A stretch of DNA of 64,000 nt from assembly GCA_947503145.1 (NCBI GenBank), contig CANNCP010000005.1:1-64000 (forward strand). The letters run 5' to 3'. Below, piece by piece: positions 35,954 to 48,738 of the stretch (position 1 is its first letter; each line of letters begins with the position of its first letter). The stretch is from an uncultured Roseovarius sp. Lineage in GTDB: Bacteria; Pseudomonadota; Alphaproteobacteria; Rhodobacterales; Rhodobacteraceae. Under the pieces are notes generated by a model, which made no database searches, was not told the origin of the DNA, and worked only from the letters and a program-made list of their open reading frames with translations. Position numbers and translations under genes: made by a program.

Positions 35954-38914
35954 ATGACCGATCAATCTCCCAACGACCAGTTCCACACCTCCAGCTTCAT
36001 GCAGGGGCACAATGCCGAGTATCTCGAACAGCTCTATGCCCGCTACGCCAATGACCCGAACGCGGTGGACGCGGCCTGGCAGGCATTCTTTTCGCAGTTC
36101 GACGATACCGAGGTCGAGGTCAAGAAAGAGGCAAGCGGCCCCTCCTGGGCGCGCGCCGACTGGCCGCCCGTGCCCGCCGATGATCTGACCGCCGCGCTGA
36201 CCGGCGAATGGCCCAACGAACCGACCCCCCGAGAGGTCGGCAAGAAAATCGCAGGCAAGGCAAAGGACAAGGGCGTGGAGGTCAGCGACGAGATGATCCA
36301 GCGCGCCGTGCTCGATTCCGTGCGCGCGCTGATGCTGATCCGCGCCTACCGTATCCGCGGCCACCTGATCGCCGATCTCGACCCGCTCGGCCTGCGCGAA
36401 CAGCCCGACCGGCCAGAACTGGACCCGAAATCATACGGTTTCACCGATGCCGACATGGACCGGCCGATCTTTATCGACAACGTGCTGGGCCTGCAGATCG
36501 CGTCGGTGCGCGAGATTCTGGACATCGTGCGCCGCACCTATTGCGGCACCTTCGCGCTGCAATACATGCACATTTCCAACCCTGACGAGGCCAACTGGCT
36601 CAAGGAGAGGATCGAAGGCTACGGCAAGGAAATCTCTTTCACCCGCGAGGGCCGCAAGGCAATCCTGAAAAAGATGGTCGAGGCCGAAGGGTTCGAGAAA
36701 TACCTGCACGTCAAATACATGGGCACCAAGCGCTTTGGCCTTGATGGCGGCGAGAGCCTCATTCCCGCGATGGAGCAGATCATCAAGCGCGGCGGCTCTC
36801 TGGGGGTGGAGGACATCATCATCGGGATGCCCCACCGGGGCCGCCTGTCGGTGCTCGCCAACGTGATGGCCAAGCCCTACCGCGCGATCTTCAACGAGTT
36901 TCAGGGCGGCAGCTTCAAACCCGAGGACGTGGATGGATCGGGCGACGTGAAATACCACCTCGGCGCCTCCTCCGACCGCGAGTTCGACGGCAATACGGTC
37001 CATCTCAGCCTGACCGCCAACCCCAGCCACCTCGAAGCTGTGAACCCGGTCGTTCTGGGCAAGGCACGCGCCAAGCAGGACCAGTTGAACGATATCGACC
37101 GGACCAAGGTGCTGCCAGTGCTGCTGCACGGCGATGCGGCCTTTGCCGGGCAGGGCGTCGTGGCCGAATGCTTTGGCCTGTCGGGCCTCAAGGGGCACAA
37201 GACCGGCGGCACGATGCATATCGTGGTGAACAACCAGATCGGCTTTACCACCGCGCCGCATTTCTCGCGCTCCTCGCCCTATCCGACGGATATCGCGCTG
37301 ATGGTCGAGGCCCCCATTTTCCACGTCAACGGCGACGACCCGGAGGCGGTCGTGCATGCCGCACGCGTGGCCACGGAATTCCGCCAGAAATTCCACAAGG
37401 ACGTGGTCGTCGACATCATCTGCTATCGCCGGTTTGGTCATAACGAGGGCGACGAGCCCATGTTCACCAACCCGATCATGTACAAGAAGATCAAGAAGCA
37501 GAAGACCACGCTCAGCCTCTATACCGAACGTCTGGTCAAGGACGGTCTGATGCCCGAGGGCGAGATCGAGGACATGAAGACCGCCTTTCAGTCCTATCTG
37601 GCCGACGAATTCGAGGCCGGGACCAACTACAAGCCGAACAAGGCCGACTGGCTCGATGGTAAATGGTCCCATCTCGACCGCAACAACCACGACTATCAGC
37701 GCGGACCGACGGCGATCGACGAAGAGACATTCAAGGATATCGGCCGCGCCATCACCACAGCGCCGGGTGACTTTCCGCTACACAGGACGGTGCAGCGCCT
37801 GCTCGAAGCCAAGTCCAAGATGTTCGAATCCGGCACCGGTTTCGACTGGGCCACAGCCGAGGCGCTGGCGTTCGGCTCGCTCCTGACCGAGGGCTTCCCG
37901 GTCCGGTTGTCCGGGCAGGACAGCGCGCGCGGCACGTTCAGCCAGCGCCACTCTGCCCTGATCCATCAGGATACCGAAGAACGGCATTATCCGCTCAACG
38001 GCATCCGCAAGGGGCAGGCGCGCTACGAAGTGATCGATTCGATGCTCAGCGAATATGCGGTGCTGGGGTTTGAATACGGCTACACCTTGGCCGAGCCAAA
38101 CGCGCTCACGCTCTGGGAGGCGCAGTTCGGCGACTTCGCCAACGGCGCGCAGATCATGTTCGACCAGTTCATCTCGTCGGGCGAAAGCAAATGGCTGCGC
38201 ATGTCCGGCCTCGTGTGCCTGTTGCCACATGGCTACGAAGGCCAGGGCCCCGAACACTCCTCTGCCCGGCTGGAACGGTTCCTGACCATGTGCGGACAGG
38301 ATAACTGGATCGTTGCCAACTGCACGACACCGGCCAACTACTTTCACATTCTGCGCCGTCAGTTGCACCGCACCTTCCGCAAGCCGCTGATCCTGATGAC
38401 ACCCAAATCGCTGTTACGGCACAAGCTGGCCGTGTCCAGGACCGAGGAATTCATCACCGGATCGAGCTTTCACCGCGTGCTGTGGGACGATGCACAATAC
38501 GGCAACTCCGATACCGAACTCGTGCCCGACGACAAGATCAAGCGCGTCGTCATGTGCTCGGGCAAGGTTTATTTCGATCTGCTGGAAGAACGCGATGCGC
38601 GTGGGATCGACGATGTCTATCTCATGCGGTTCGAACAGTTTTATCCCTTCCCTGCCCAATCCGCAGTGAAAGAACTGGAACGGTTCAAGACCGCCGAAAT
38701 GATCTGGTGTCAGGAAGAACCCAAGAACCAGGGCCCGTGGTCCTTTATCGAGCCGAACATCGAATGGGTGCTTCAGCGCATCAGCGCACGGATCACCCGC
38801 CCCGAATATGTCGGCCGCCCGGCCGCCGCCTCGCCCGCCACGGGTCTGGCGTCTCAGCACAAAGCACAACAATCCGCGCTGGTCGACGCAGCGCTGACGA
38901 TCGAAGGGAAATAA
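35954..38914 (+). CDS. sucA: 2-oxoglutarate dehydrogenase E1 component
   Basis: 986 residues. The N terminus ([21 protein letters not shown]) is the E2-binding arm of OdhA/SucA. Thiamine diphosphate residues lie in [26 protein letters not shown] and NNQIGFTT, with [14 protein letters not shown] following. The C-terminal transketolase part contains SQRHSAL and [22 protein letters not shown]. It decarboxylates 2-oxoglutarate and passes succinyl to SucB. Two bases separate it from sucB. Length is normal. Confidence 0.98.
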   Translation: MTDQSPNDQFHTSSFMQGHNAEYLEQLYARYANDPNAVDAAWQAFFSQFDDTEVEVKKEASGPSWARADWPPVPADDLTAALTGEWPNEPTPREVGKKIAGKAKDKGVEVSDEMIQRAVLDSVRALMLIRAYRIRGHLIADLDPLGLREQPDRPELDPKSYGFTDADMDRPIFIDNVLGLQIASVREILDIVRRTYCGTFALQYMHISNPDEANWLKERIEGYGKEISFTREGRKAILKKMVEAEGFEKYLHVKYMGTKRFGLDGGESLIPAMEQIIKRGGSLGVEDIIIGMPHRGRLSVLANVMAKPYRAIFNEFQGGSFKPEDVDGSGDVKYHLGASSDREFDGNTVHLSLTANPSHLEAVNPVVLGKARAKQDQLNDIDRTKVLPVLLHGDAAFAGQGVVAECFGLSGLKGHKTGGTMHIVVNNQIGFTTAPHFSRSSPYPTDIALMVEAPIFHVNGDDPEAVVHAARVATEFRQKFHKDVVVDIICYRRFGHNEGDEPMFTNPIMYKKIKKQKTTLSLYTERLVKDGLMPEGEIEDMKTAFQSYLADEFEAGTNYKPNKADWLDGKWSHLDRNNHDYQRGPTAIDEETFKDIGRAITTAPGDFPLHRTVQRLLEAKSKMFESGTGFDWATAEALAFGSLLTEGFPVRLSGQDSARGTFSQRHSALIHQDTEERHYPLNGIRKGQARYEVIDSMLSEYAVLGFEYGYTLAEPNALTLWEAQFGDFANGAQIMFDQFISSGESKWLRMSGLVCLLPHGYEGQGPEHSSARLERFLTMCGQDNWIVANCTTPANYFHILRRQLHRTFRKPLILMTPKSLLRHKLAVSRTEEFITGSSFHRVLWDDAQYGNSDTELVPDDKIKRVVMCSGKVYFDLLEERDARGIDDVYLMRFEQFYPFPAQSAVKELERFKTAEMIWCQEEPKNQGPWSFIEPNIEWVLQRISARITRPEYVGRPAAASPATGLASQHKAQQSALVDAALTIEGK

Positions 38915-38916
38915 CC

Positions 38917-40464
<1,548 letters not shown>

Positions 40465-40468
40465 GCCT

Positions 40469-40618
40469 GTGAACGAGGATTTTATCCGCAAGGTGCATTT
40501 CGAGCATTATCGCACCAGTATCGATCTGGTGCGGTAGCTCGACATTTCAGCGATTAAGACCCTCATAACTCTGAATAGTGGAGCATTTACCGTTCTTTCA
40601 ACTTCCATCGGCATGTAA
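40469..40618 (+). pseudogene. Relic of a short gene with internal amber stop
   Basis: From GTG at 40469 the frame reads VNEDFIRKVHFEHYRTSIDL-VR, then TAG at 40535, then LDISAIKTLITLNSGAFTVL-STSIGM to TAA at 40616. The composition (amphipathic start, hydrophobic end) continues smoothly across the stop, as if one codon mutated to TAG. It would be a small membrane-associated protein. I do not recognise a family. Confidence 0.35.
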
Positions 40619-40804
40619 CTGCACAATCAATGTGCTGCTTTCCTTTCGGGCTTGGTTTTGCAGGACACTCAATCGCCGCAACATACTTGTCTGCACAAGC
40701 GGCGACGCCATATCCTGAATAGGCGAAACATATCTTTGACCGTTGGCATCGGTCATTGTCTTTCTTGCCGGTGTAACCCTGTTAGTTTGTAACGTAGGTC
40801 CCTC
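40619..40804. other. Intergenic, nothing recognised
   Basis: Lower-GC stretch between the relic and the MAPEG gene. No gene on either strand and no strong terminator for the suc operon is evident. Confidence 0.4.
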
Positions 40805-41215
40805 ATGCCCCCCGAACTCACCGTCCTCACCCTTGCCGCCCTCCTGCAGGTCATCCAATATGTCCTGATGGTCGTCCCCGCCAATCTCGAACTTGGCCCC
40901 GGCAAGACGCTCGGCCCCCGCGACCCCGACCGCCTCGGCAAACCGCTGGTCCAGCAGGTCAGCCGCCCCACAGGCCGCCTCATTCGCGCGCTCGACAACC
41001 ATTTCGAGGGGCTGATCCTCTTCACCATCGCCTGCACCGTGATCACCCTCAGCGACCAGTCCACGCCCTTCACCGCCGCCTGCGCCTGGGTCTACCTGAT
41101 CGCGCGGGTGCTCTACGTTCCGGCTTACGCCTTCGGGCTCTCGCCCTGGCGTTCCCTCGTCTGGCTCACGGGTTTTGCCGCCACCACGCTGATGCTGCTC
41201 GCCGCCCTTTTCTAA
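40805..41215 (+). CDS. MAPEG-family membrane protein
   Basis: 136 residues with four membrane helices. LGPRDPD (about 35-41) and RALDNHFEGLILFTIA (about 61-76) are the MAPEG signature, the N-H-x-E-x-x-x-L core shared with microsomal glutathione S-transferases. Bacterial members have no proven substrate. The stop codon TAA and following bases belong to a dispersed palindromic repeat. It sits between sucB and lpd without clear link to either. Confidence 0.85.
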   Translation: MPPELTVLTLAALLQVIQYVLMVVPANLELGPGKTLGPRDPDRLGKPLVQQVSRPTGRLIRALDNHFEGLILFTIACTVITLSDQSTPFTAACAWVYLIARVLYVPAYAFGLSPWRSLVWLTGFAATTLMLLAALF

Positions 41216-41262
41216 AGCGTTCCGCGCCTGACCAGTTGCCCGGGCTTATCGTGAAACGATTT
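41212..41262. repeat. Palindromic dispersed repeat (CTAAAGC family), copy 5, degenerate
   Basis: CTAAAGCGTTCCGCG at the left and CGTGAAACGATTTTA at the right form an imperfect inverted repeat. The left arm supplies the TAA stop of the MAPEG gene. An 18-base identity with copy 4 (TTTCTAAAGCGTTCCGCG) spans the junction. Confidence 0.6.
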
Positions 41263-41264
41263 TA

Positions 41265-41288
41265 CCCTTCATTTTTCCACAAATACTC
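41265..41288 (-). repeat. Dispersed TTCATTTTTC element, copy 3
   Basis: CCCTTCATTTTTCCACAAATACTC on the plus strand, in the 215-base gap upstream of lpd. Unlike the other copies it is not downstream of a minus-strand gene. Confidence 0.55.
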
Positions 41289-41429
41289 ATCCCAAACACC
41301 CACCCGCAGGCGCACATGCCAGCCATCCGGTTGACCCCGGTGGCAAATCAGGGTCAGCTTGGATAAACCAGACCACACTGATGCAATACCGACGTGATAG
41401 CGACGTCCAAAAACCAGAGGATTTCCTGA

Positions 41430-42818
<1,389 letters not shown>

Positions 42819-42825
42819 ACCTGCC

Positions 42826-42882
42826 CGCTCCTCCGCCCTTGCGGGCTGCCCTCGCGAGGACGCCCGCAAGGGCGGAGGAGCG
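42826..42882. terminator. Bidirectional terminator between lpd and plsC
   Basis: A perfect 21-base-pair stem whose left arm is 42826-42846 (CGCTCCTCCGCCC...) and right arm 42862-42882, with a 15-base loop, lies between convergent genes. No U-run, but the stem is among the strongest in the window. Confidence 0.7.
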
Positions 42883-42893
42883 GCGCGACATCC

Positions 42894-43649
42894 TCAATCC
42901 GACAGGTTGCTGCGCAGCTCCTCTACCCGGAACCCGGCCTTGCGCATCAGCGCATCCGAGGCGGCCTCGACCTCGCACTCCAGCCGCGCCATGAATGCCT
43001 CCTTGCCAAGCCCTGCCGGAATAGTCGGCAGGAACTCGACCACCGCCAGACCCGGCTTGCGGTAAATCCCCCGGCGTGGCCAGAAAACACCCACATTGGT
43101 GGCCGCAGGCACGCAATCCTGCCCCAACTGCTGATAGAGTACGCTGGTGCCGACCTTGTAGGGGGCACGGACGCCGGGCGCGATGCGGGTGCCCTGGCTG
43201 TAGATGATCAGTTGTCCGGGGGACTGCGCGCCGCGCGCCACATCGGCAACCATCTTCTTGATCGCCTGGCTGCGCTTACCACGATCCACCGGCACGCAAC
43301 CGATCCGAAGGGCGTATTGCCCGAGGATCGGCGCATACATCAACTCGCGTTTCATGATGAACTTGCCCGCAGGCACCGCGCCAAAGATCAGGATAATATC
43401 CAGAAAGGACTGATGCTTGGCTGCGATCATCATCTCACCCTCCGGCACCGGGCCGCGCACCTCGGTGCGCAGGCCGACCATCCAGCGCGCGCTCCAGCGC
43501 ACCCATCTACAGAAGGTCTTGCAGGCCGCCAGAGCGCCACGGCGGCTGAACACCGCCCAAGGAAAGAAGACGATGCCGATCACCAGCATCATCACGTACA
43601 TCAGCACCACGAAAACCAGCGAGCGCAGCCATTGAACCGCGTAGCTCAC
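42894..43649 (-). CDS. plsC: 1-acylglycerol-3-phosphate O-acyltransferase (PlsC-like)
   Basis: 251 residues with an N-terminal membrane segment. The HX4D motif is KHQSFLD. The second conserved block reads SQGTRIAPG where most PlsC have (P/F)EGTRS, so Glu is Gln here. The lyso-phosphatidate acyl transfer role is inferred from the family. GTG at 43649 overlaps the ftsX stop (GTGA); the longer frame would overlap ftsX deeply. Third gene of ftsE-ftsX-plsC. Confidence 0.9.
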   Translation of the reverse strand: MSYAVQWLRSLVFVVLMYVMMLVIGIVFFPWAVFSRRGALAACKTFCRWVRWSARWMVGLRTEVRGPVPEGEMMIAAKHQSFLDIILIFGAVPAGKFIMKRELMYAPILGQYALRIGCVPVDRGKRSQAIKKMVADVARGAQSPGQLIIYSQGTRIAPGVRAPYKVGTSVLYQQLGQDCVPAATNVGVFWPRRGIYRKPGLAVVEFLPTIPAGLGKEAFMARLECEVEAASDALMRKAGFRVEELRSNLSD

Positions 43650-44551
43650 GACATCTCTCCAAGGGTGCGGCGCGCGGCGGCGCGGGTGGCCAGAAACGCC
43701 ACCAGCGCGGCCAGAAGCGGGATCGTCAGTGGCCACAGCCAGTGCCAGCCCTGGAACCCCAGCCCGGTCAGGAACCCGCCACCCACCTCCGCGCTCGGCA
43801 ATGCGAGCACCGCGAGCGTACCCAGCACCATGCCCAGCGACGCCCCCGTCAGGCTGCGCAGGGTGAAGCGGCGGACAAAGGCCTGCGCGATATAACCGTC
43901 GCGCGCGCCCACCAGACGCAGCACGCCGATCACCTGCGCATTGGCCGCCAGCGCCGCACGAGCCGCCAGCGTGATCATCGCCGCCATCGCGCCGCCAATC
44001 AGCAACAGCGACACCCAGCCCAGCAGGCGCAGCCGCGAGGCCGCGCGCACCAGTGGTTGGCGCCAGCGGGTATGATCGTCCAGCACCGCACCGGGCACCT
44101 CGGCAGCCAGCCGCAGACGCAGCCCCGCCGCATCAAAGCCGCTGCCCTCCTCGATCACTTCGATCAGCTGCGGGATCGGCAGCGTCTCAAGCGGCAGATC
44201 GGGGCCGAACCACGGCTCCAGCAGCGCGCGCTGTTCTGCATTCGTCAGCGCCCGGGCCGAGGCGACGCCGACCGTCGTCTCAAGCATCCGTAGCGCAGCA
44301 TCGGTCTGCGCCGCCATCTGCCCCTCGGGTGCCGAGATGCGCAAGGTCGAGCTGCGCGCCAGTTCGTCCCCCCAGCGATCCGCCAGCCGCGATGTGGCCA
44401 GCGACAGCGCCAACGCGAAAACCGCCAGAAACGCCATTGCCGCAGCGGCAAACAGCGTCAGCCACGCGGTGAAGCCCGTCGGCGGCACGACCCTGTCAGC
44501 TTGGGCATCGCCAATCAGAAAATTGCGCAGGGAGTCGATCCTGGGGCTCAC
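43646..44551 (-). CDS. ftsX: Cell division protein FtsX (ABC-type permease)
   Basis: 301 residues. N-terminal cytoplasmic tail, a first membrane helix (about 28-50), a large periplasmic loop with SAPEGQMAAQTDAALRMLE, then three helices toward the C terminus (about 175-200, 220-245, 268-288). Pairs with FtsE; in other bacteria FtsEX activates envelope amidases at the septum through the periplasmic loop. ATGA overlap with ftsE shows coupling. Confidence 0.9.
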   Translation of the reverse strand: MSPRIDSLRNFLIGDAQADRVVPPTGFTAWLTLFAAAAMAFLAVFALALSLATSRLADRWGDELARSSTLRISAPEGQMAAQTDAALRMLETTVGVASARALTNAEQRALLEPWFGPDLPLETLPIPQLIEVIEEGSGFDAAGLRLRLAAEVPGAVLDDHTRWRQPLVRAASRLRLLGWVSLLLIGGAMAAMITLAARAALAANAQVIGVLRLVGARDGYIAQAFVRRFTLRSLTGASLGMVLGTLAVLALPSAEVGGGFLTGLGFQGWHWLWPLTIPLLAALVAFLATRAAARRTLGEMS

Positions 44552-45225
44552 AGGTCTGCCCCCGCCAGTTGCAGCCGCCGGTTCGAGATGCGCAGCACGC
44601 GCGCCTGCACATGCGGTTTGGCGGCACGGATCAGCGCAAGGTCATGAGTCGCGATCATGATCGTCTTGCCCATGCGGTTCAGCTCGATCAGCAGGCGCAT
44701 CAGGCGTTGCGACATCTCCCAGTCGACGTTGCCGGTGGGTTCGTCCGCCAGCACCACATCGGGCGACATGATCACGGCCCGCGCCAGCGCCGCGCGCTGC
44801 CGCTCGCCGCCCGATAGTTCAGGCGGCAAGGCACCGGCACGCTCTGTCAGGCCGACCCAGCCCGTCAACTCGTTGAGGTTGTCCATCTCGCTGTCGTCGG
44901 CACGGCCCGACACCGTGAGCGGCAGCGCAATATTGTCCGCCACGCTGAGATGATTGAGAAACTGACAATCCTGATGCACGACCCCGATGCGCCGCCGCGT
45001 CATCGCGATGTCGTCGCGTCCCATCGCCCGCACATCCGTGTCAAAGAGGCGCACATAGCCAGAAGTGGGAAAGAGCGCGGCGTAGCACAGCTTCAGCAGC
45101 GTCGTCTTGCCCGACCCGGACGGACCAGTGAGAAAATGGAACGACCCCGGCTGCAGCTTGAGCGAGATATCACTCAACAACTCGGCGCCGCCATAGCTGT
45201 ACGCTACATTTTCCAGCTCGATCAC
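44548..45225 (-). CDS. ftsE: Cell division ATP-binding protein FtsE
   Basis: 225 residues from GTG (VIELENVAYSYGG). Walker A GPSGSGKT at 34-41, signature LSGGERQRAALARA, Walker B VVLADEPTGNVD, and switch His in ATHD. The longer upstream frame is dropped because the family starts at this strand. Heads ftsE-ftsX-plsC, divergent from a zinc-ribbon membrane protein gene 182 bases away. Confidence 0.94.
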   Translation of the reverse strand: MIELENVAYSYGGAELLSDISLKLQPGSFHFLTGPSGSGKTTLLKLCYAALFPTSGYVRLFDTDVRAMGRDDIAMTRRRIGVVHQDCQFLNHLSVADNIALPLTVSGRADDSEMDNLNELTGWVGLTERAGALPPELSGGERQRAALARAVIMSPDVVLADEPTGNVDWEMSQRLMRLLIELNRMGKTIMIATHDLALIRAAKPHVQARVLRISNRRLQLAGADL

Positions 45226-45407
45226 GGCTGCCCCTTTTCCACTTTGCCCCTTAAATGCCTTACCGGGCGCGCGCATGCAATCGGCGGGCGCAAATCCTTT
45301 GCTCTTTTCCGCCCGACGTTTTCATCCTATGCTGCCCGCCAAGGCCACGGACGCACGGATACATCCGGTGAATAACAACCAAGGCACGGCTCAATGGGGG
45401 TGATCGA

Positions 45408-46286
45408 ATGAGGCTCACTTGCCCGAATTGCGGGGCGCAATACGAAATCCCAAACGATGTACTCCCGCAATCCGGGCGGGATGTGCAATGCTCCAACTGC
45501 GGCGACACCTGGTTTCAGCATCACCCCGATCATCCGGCTGAGGACGACGAGGCCAAAGACCAGTACACGTCCGATTCCGGCCATGAGGAAAGCAGCGAAG
45601 AGGCAGTCCCCGATACGGGCGATGCAGCAGCTAACGACGCTGACGCTGACACCGAAACAGACATGGACACCGCGTCTGGCCCTGCCCAGCGCCGACGGCT
45701 CGATCCCGAAGTGACCAGCGTCCTGCGCGAAGAAGCCGAACGCGAGGCACAGGCCAGGGCACGCGACTCCGGCAGCCTGGAGACCCAGCCCGGACTGGGT
45801 CTCGACGACGGCGACGACGACACGGACCGCCGCGGCCGCGAAGCGCGCGCGCGCATGGCCCGCCTGCGTGGCCAGTCGGACACAGACGACACGGATGACG
45901 CGGGCGTCACCCCGGAAATAGATCCGTCCTCACGCCGTGGATTGCTGCCCGATATCGAGGAAATCAGTTCTTCCCTGCGCAGTAATGACGGCGGAGCCGA
46001 CGGTGCGGATACCGAGGACATGTACCCCGAAACAACACACGGCGGGCCGAATGGCGGCGGCTTCCGGCGCGGCTTCTTATTGATCGTGATGCTCGCGGCG
46101 GCCCTGACCCTGCTCTATGTCTTTACGCCGCAGATCAGCCGCGCGGTGCCGGCACTTGCCGCGGTGTTGGGCGAATACGTCGAAACGGTAAACAGCGCGC
46201 GGGTCTGGCTCGACGATCAGATCGCATCCCTGATGCACCGGCTCGACGGCATGGCTTCCTCCCCGTCGGGCGGAGACGCGAATTGA
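45408..46286 (+). CDS. MJ0042-type zinc-ribbon membrane protein
   Basis: 292 residues. The zinc ribbon has Cys5, Cys8, Cys28 and Cys31 (LTCPNCGAQYEIP...CSNCGDTWFQ). A long acidic, low-complexity middle (about 40-210) leads to one membrane helix at about 222-240 and a short periplasmic tail. This resembles regulators annotated as zinc-ribbon domain proteins beside ftsEX in Rhodobacterales. Function unknown; a link to division or envelope sensing is inference. Confidence 0.85.
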   Translation: MRLTCPNCGAQYEIPNDVLPQSGRDVQCSNCGDTWFQHHPDHPAEDDEAKDQYTSDSGHEESSEEAVPDTGDAAANDADADTETDMDTASGPAQRRRLDPEVTSVLREEAEREAQARARDSGSLETQPGLGLDDGDDDTDRRGREARARMARLRGQSDTDDTDDAGVTPEIDPSSRRGLLPDIEEISSSLRSNDGGADGADTEDMYPETTHGGPNGGGFRRGFLLIVMLAAALTLLYVFTPQISRAVPALAAVLGEYVETVNSARVWLDDQIASLMHRLDGMASSPSGGDAN

Positions 46287-46320
46287 ACCAGACCACCGCG
46301 AAGCCCGAAGCGGCAGGCCG

Positions 46321-47217
46321 ATGACCGGCCCGCCCTCCGGGCAGACCCTTGCCCCCGTTCTGATGACATTCTTTGCGGCGATCCTCTGGGGACTGTGGTG
46401 GATTCCCATCCGCTATCTCGAAGGGTTGGGGCTGACCGGCGGGCAGGTGGCACTGGCGGGCAATCTGGGTGCGGTGCTTGCGATCTTGCTCTATATGGCG
46501 GTCACGCGGCAGATGCCGAGACTGGGCCGCCGCGCTCTTTATGGGGCACTGTTGGTCGGCTTGGCCGTGTCGTGCTACTCCATCGCGCTCGTGCTTACGG
46601 ATGTGATGCGCGCGGTTTTACTGTTCTACCTTGCCCCTGCCTGGAGCAAGATCATCGAATGGGCATTTCTCGGTCAGCGCTGGCGGCACACATCAAGCCT
46701 GACACTGGCACTGGCGCTCGGCGGGGCGTTTCTGGTGATGGGCGGGCAACTGTCACTGGCACAGATCGGCCTCGGCGACGGCATGGCGATCGCCTCGGGA
46801 GTGGCCTGGGCGGTCGGGGCGACGCTGATCTTTACCGGCGGTGCCGCGCGCGCCGCATCCGTAACGCTGGCGACGATGATATCGGCCACATTGGTCGCCG
46901 CCGGTTTCATACTGCTGGTCGGCGACACCCTGCCGCGCGGGGACGCCCTGCCGACAATCGGTCTCGGTCTCGCGATGGGGGCACTCTATGTCCTGCCGGT
47001 GATGGCGTTGTCGCTGTGGAGCGCGCAGCGCCTGTCGCCTGCGCTGCTGAGCTTTCTCTTCACCCTCGAAATCCTCTCGGGCGTTGCGTCCAGCGCGTAC
47101 CTGCTGAATGAAACGTTCGACACAATGCAGTTGCTGGGGGCCAGCATGATCATCGGTGCCGCGTTGGTCGAGGTCGGGATAGCGCTGCGCGTCCGGCCCG
47201 CACGCGCAGCGCCCTGA
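46321..47217 (+). CDS. EamA/DMT-family transporter
   Basis: 298 residues, about ten membrane helices in two EamA repeats: ILWGLWWIPIRYLEGLGLTGG opens the first, and SGVAWAVGATLIFTGGAA lies at the start of the second. The late LFTLEILSGVASSAYLLNETF is typical of drug/metabolite exporters. Substrate unknown. 34 bases after the zinc-ribbon gene and co-oriented. Confidence 0.9.
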   Translation: MTGPPSGQTLAPVLMTFFAAILWGLWWIPIRYLEGLGLTGGQVALAGNLGAVLAILLYMAVTRQMPRLGRRALYGALLVGLAVSCYSIALVLTDVMRAVLLFYLAPAWSKIIEWAFLGQRWRHTSSLTLALALGGAFLVMGGQLSLAQIGLGDGMAIASGVAWAVGATLIFTGGAARAASVTLATMISATLVAAGFILLVGDTLPRGDALPTIGLGLAMGALYVLPVMALSLWSAQRLSPALLSFLFTLEILSGVASSAYLLNETFDTMQLLGASMIIGAALVEVGIALRVRPARAAP

Positions 47218-47386
47218 CCTGGCGCAATCTACCGTAGACACGCCCGGCCCGGTGCAGACCTGAATGAAAGCCCCGCCTTCGGATCATGCCGCCCATGACG
47301 CCATGTCTGTTGCAAACCTGCGCTGAGGCTTGCACGGGGACGCCCGGCGCGATAACCCGCAGTCAGGAATGACGATAGGTGCCCCG

Positions 47387-48460
47387 ATGGATAATCTGCG
47401 CGACAAATACATTGACCTGATTGCCAATGCGGGCAGCGAATCCGCGCTGGAGGACCTGCGCGTGCAGGCCATCGGCAAGAAGGGCGAGATCAGCCTTCAG
47501 ATGCGCGAGTTGGGCCGCATGACACCAGAGGAACGACAAGTCGCCGGGCCTAGGCTGAACGCACTCAAGGACGAGATCGCCAGCGCACTCGCCGCCAAGA
47601 AAGAGGCGCTGGCCGATAACGCGCTGGATGAACGGCTGCGCAGCGAATGGCTTGATGTGACGCTGCCGGTGCGCCCGCGCCGTCAGGGCACGATCCATCC
47701 GGTCAGCCAGGTCACCGAAGAAGTCACCGCGATCTTTGCCGATATGGGCTTTGCCGTGGCCGAAGGGCCGCAGATCGAGAGCGACTGGTACAATTTTGAC
47801 GCGCTCAACATCCCCGGCCACCACCCCGCGCGGGCCGAGATGGACACGTTCTATACCCACCGCGCCGAAGGTGACGACCGCCCGCCGCATGTGCTGCGCA
47901 CGCATACCAGTCCGGTGCAGATCCGCGCGATGCAGGATCAGGGCGCGCCCATTCGCATCATCGCGCCGGGCCGCGTCTATCGCGCCGATTACGACATGAC
48001 CCATACGCCGATGTTCCACCAGATCGAGGGCCTGGCCATCGACAAGGACATCTCGATGGCCAACCTCAAATGGGTGCTGGAGGAGTTCGTCAAAGCGTTC
48101 TTTGAAGTCGACGATGTCGAACTGCGCTTTCGCGCGTCGCATTTCCCCTTCACCGAGCCCTCGGCAGAGGTCGATATCCGCTGCTCGTGGGAGGGCGGCA
48201 CATTAAAGGTTGGCGAGGGCGACGACTGGCTGGAAATCCTCGGGTCGGGCATGGTGCATCCTAACGTGCTGCGCGCGGGCAACGTGGACCCGGACAACTG
48301 GCAGGGCTTTGCCTTTGGCATGGGCATCGACCGGATCGCGATGCTGAAATACGGAATACCGGATTTGCGCGCGTTCTTTGATTCAGACCTGCGGTGGTTG
48401 CGGCACTATGGGTTTGCTGCACTGGACGTGCCGACGTTAAGGGGTGGGTTGAGTAGGTAG
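47387..48460 (+). CDS. pheS: Phenylalanine-tRNA ligase alpha subunit
   Basis: 357 residues from [18 protein letters not shown], the usual length. N-terminal coiled-coil tRNA-binding part, then class II motif 1 around [18 protein letters not shown], motif 2 with [17 protein letters not shown], and motif 3 [21 protein letters not shown]. Forms an alpha2beta2 enzyme with PheT. The upstream in-frame extension to 47330 is not conserved. A stem-loop and about 230 bases separate it from pheT, wider than usual. Confidence 0.97.
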   Translation: MDNLRDKYIDLIANAGSESALEDLRVQAIGKKGEISLQMRELGRMTPEERQVAGPRLNALKDEIASALAAKKEALADNALDERLRSEWLDVTLPVRPRRQGTIHPVSQVTEEVTAIFADMGFAVAEGPQIESDWYNFDALNIPGHHPARAEMDTFYTHRAEGDDRPPHVLRTHTSPVQIRAMQDQGAPIRIIAPGRVYRADYDMTHTPMFHQIEGLAIDKDISMANLKWVLEEFVKAFFEVDDVELRFRASHFPFTEPSAEVDIRCSWEGGTLKVGEGDDWLEILGSGMVHPNVLRAGNVDPDNWQGFAFGMGIDRIAMLKYGIPDLRAFFDSDLRWLRHYGFAALDVPTLRGGLSR

Positions 48461-48473
48461 CCCCCCCTTCGCC

Positions 48474-48511
48474 GGGCAGCGCCCGACCGCCCCCATGGGC
48501 GGGCGCTGCCC
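48474..48511 (+). terminator. Stem-loop between pheS and pheT
   Basis: GGGCAGCGCCCG pairs with CGGGCGCTGCCC (12 perfect pairs), 13 bases after pheS. No U-run. It may attenuate read-through into pheT. The rest of the gap to 48738 shows no gene. Confidence 0.55.
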
Positions 48512-48738
48512 TGTACCGATGGCTCACCGCTCATCCGACAGTGGCACTTGCAAAGATTCGTCGCAGGGCAGGTCAACGGCACGAGCAGCCTTGATGCACT
48601 GATCACAACCGGGCGCAGTCCGGCTTCGCCTTGATTCCGGGCGAAGTGGCGTGCTGCACCGACAGCAACCGGCCTTTCCCCTTGCCCTCGTATCCGTTAG
48701 ATGCAGGGCAACCCAAAATAACCTGTGGATGACGGCAC

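Noticed and set aside
48598..48607. ACTGATCACA near pheT as another copy of the TCA operator
   Set aside because: Only one imperfect copy with no partner 20 bases away; consistent with chance.
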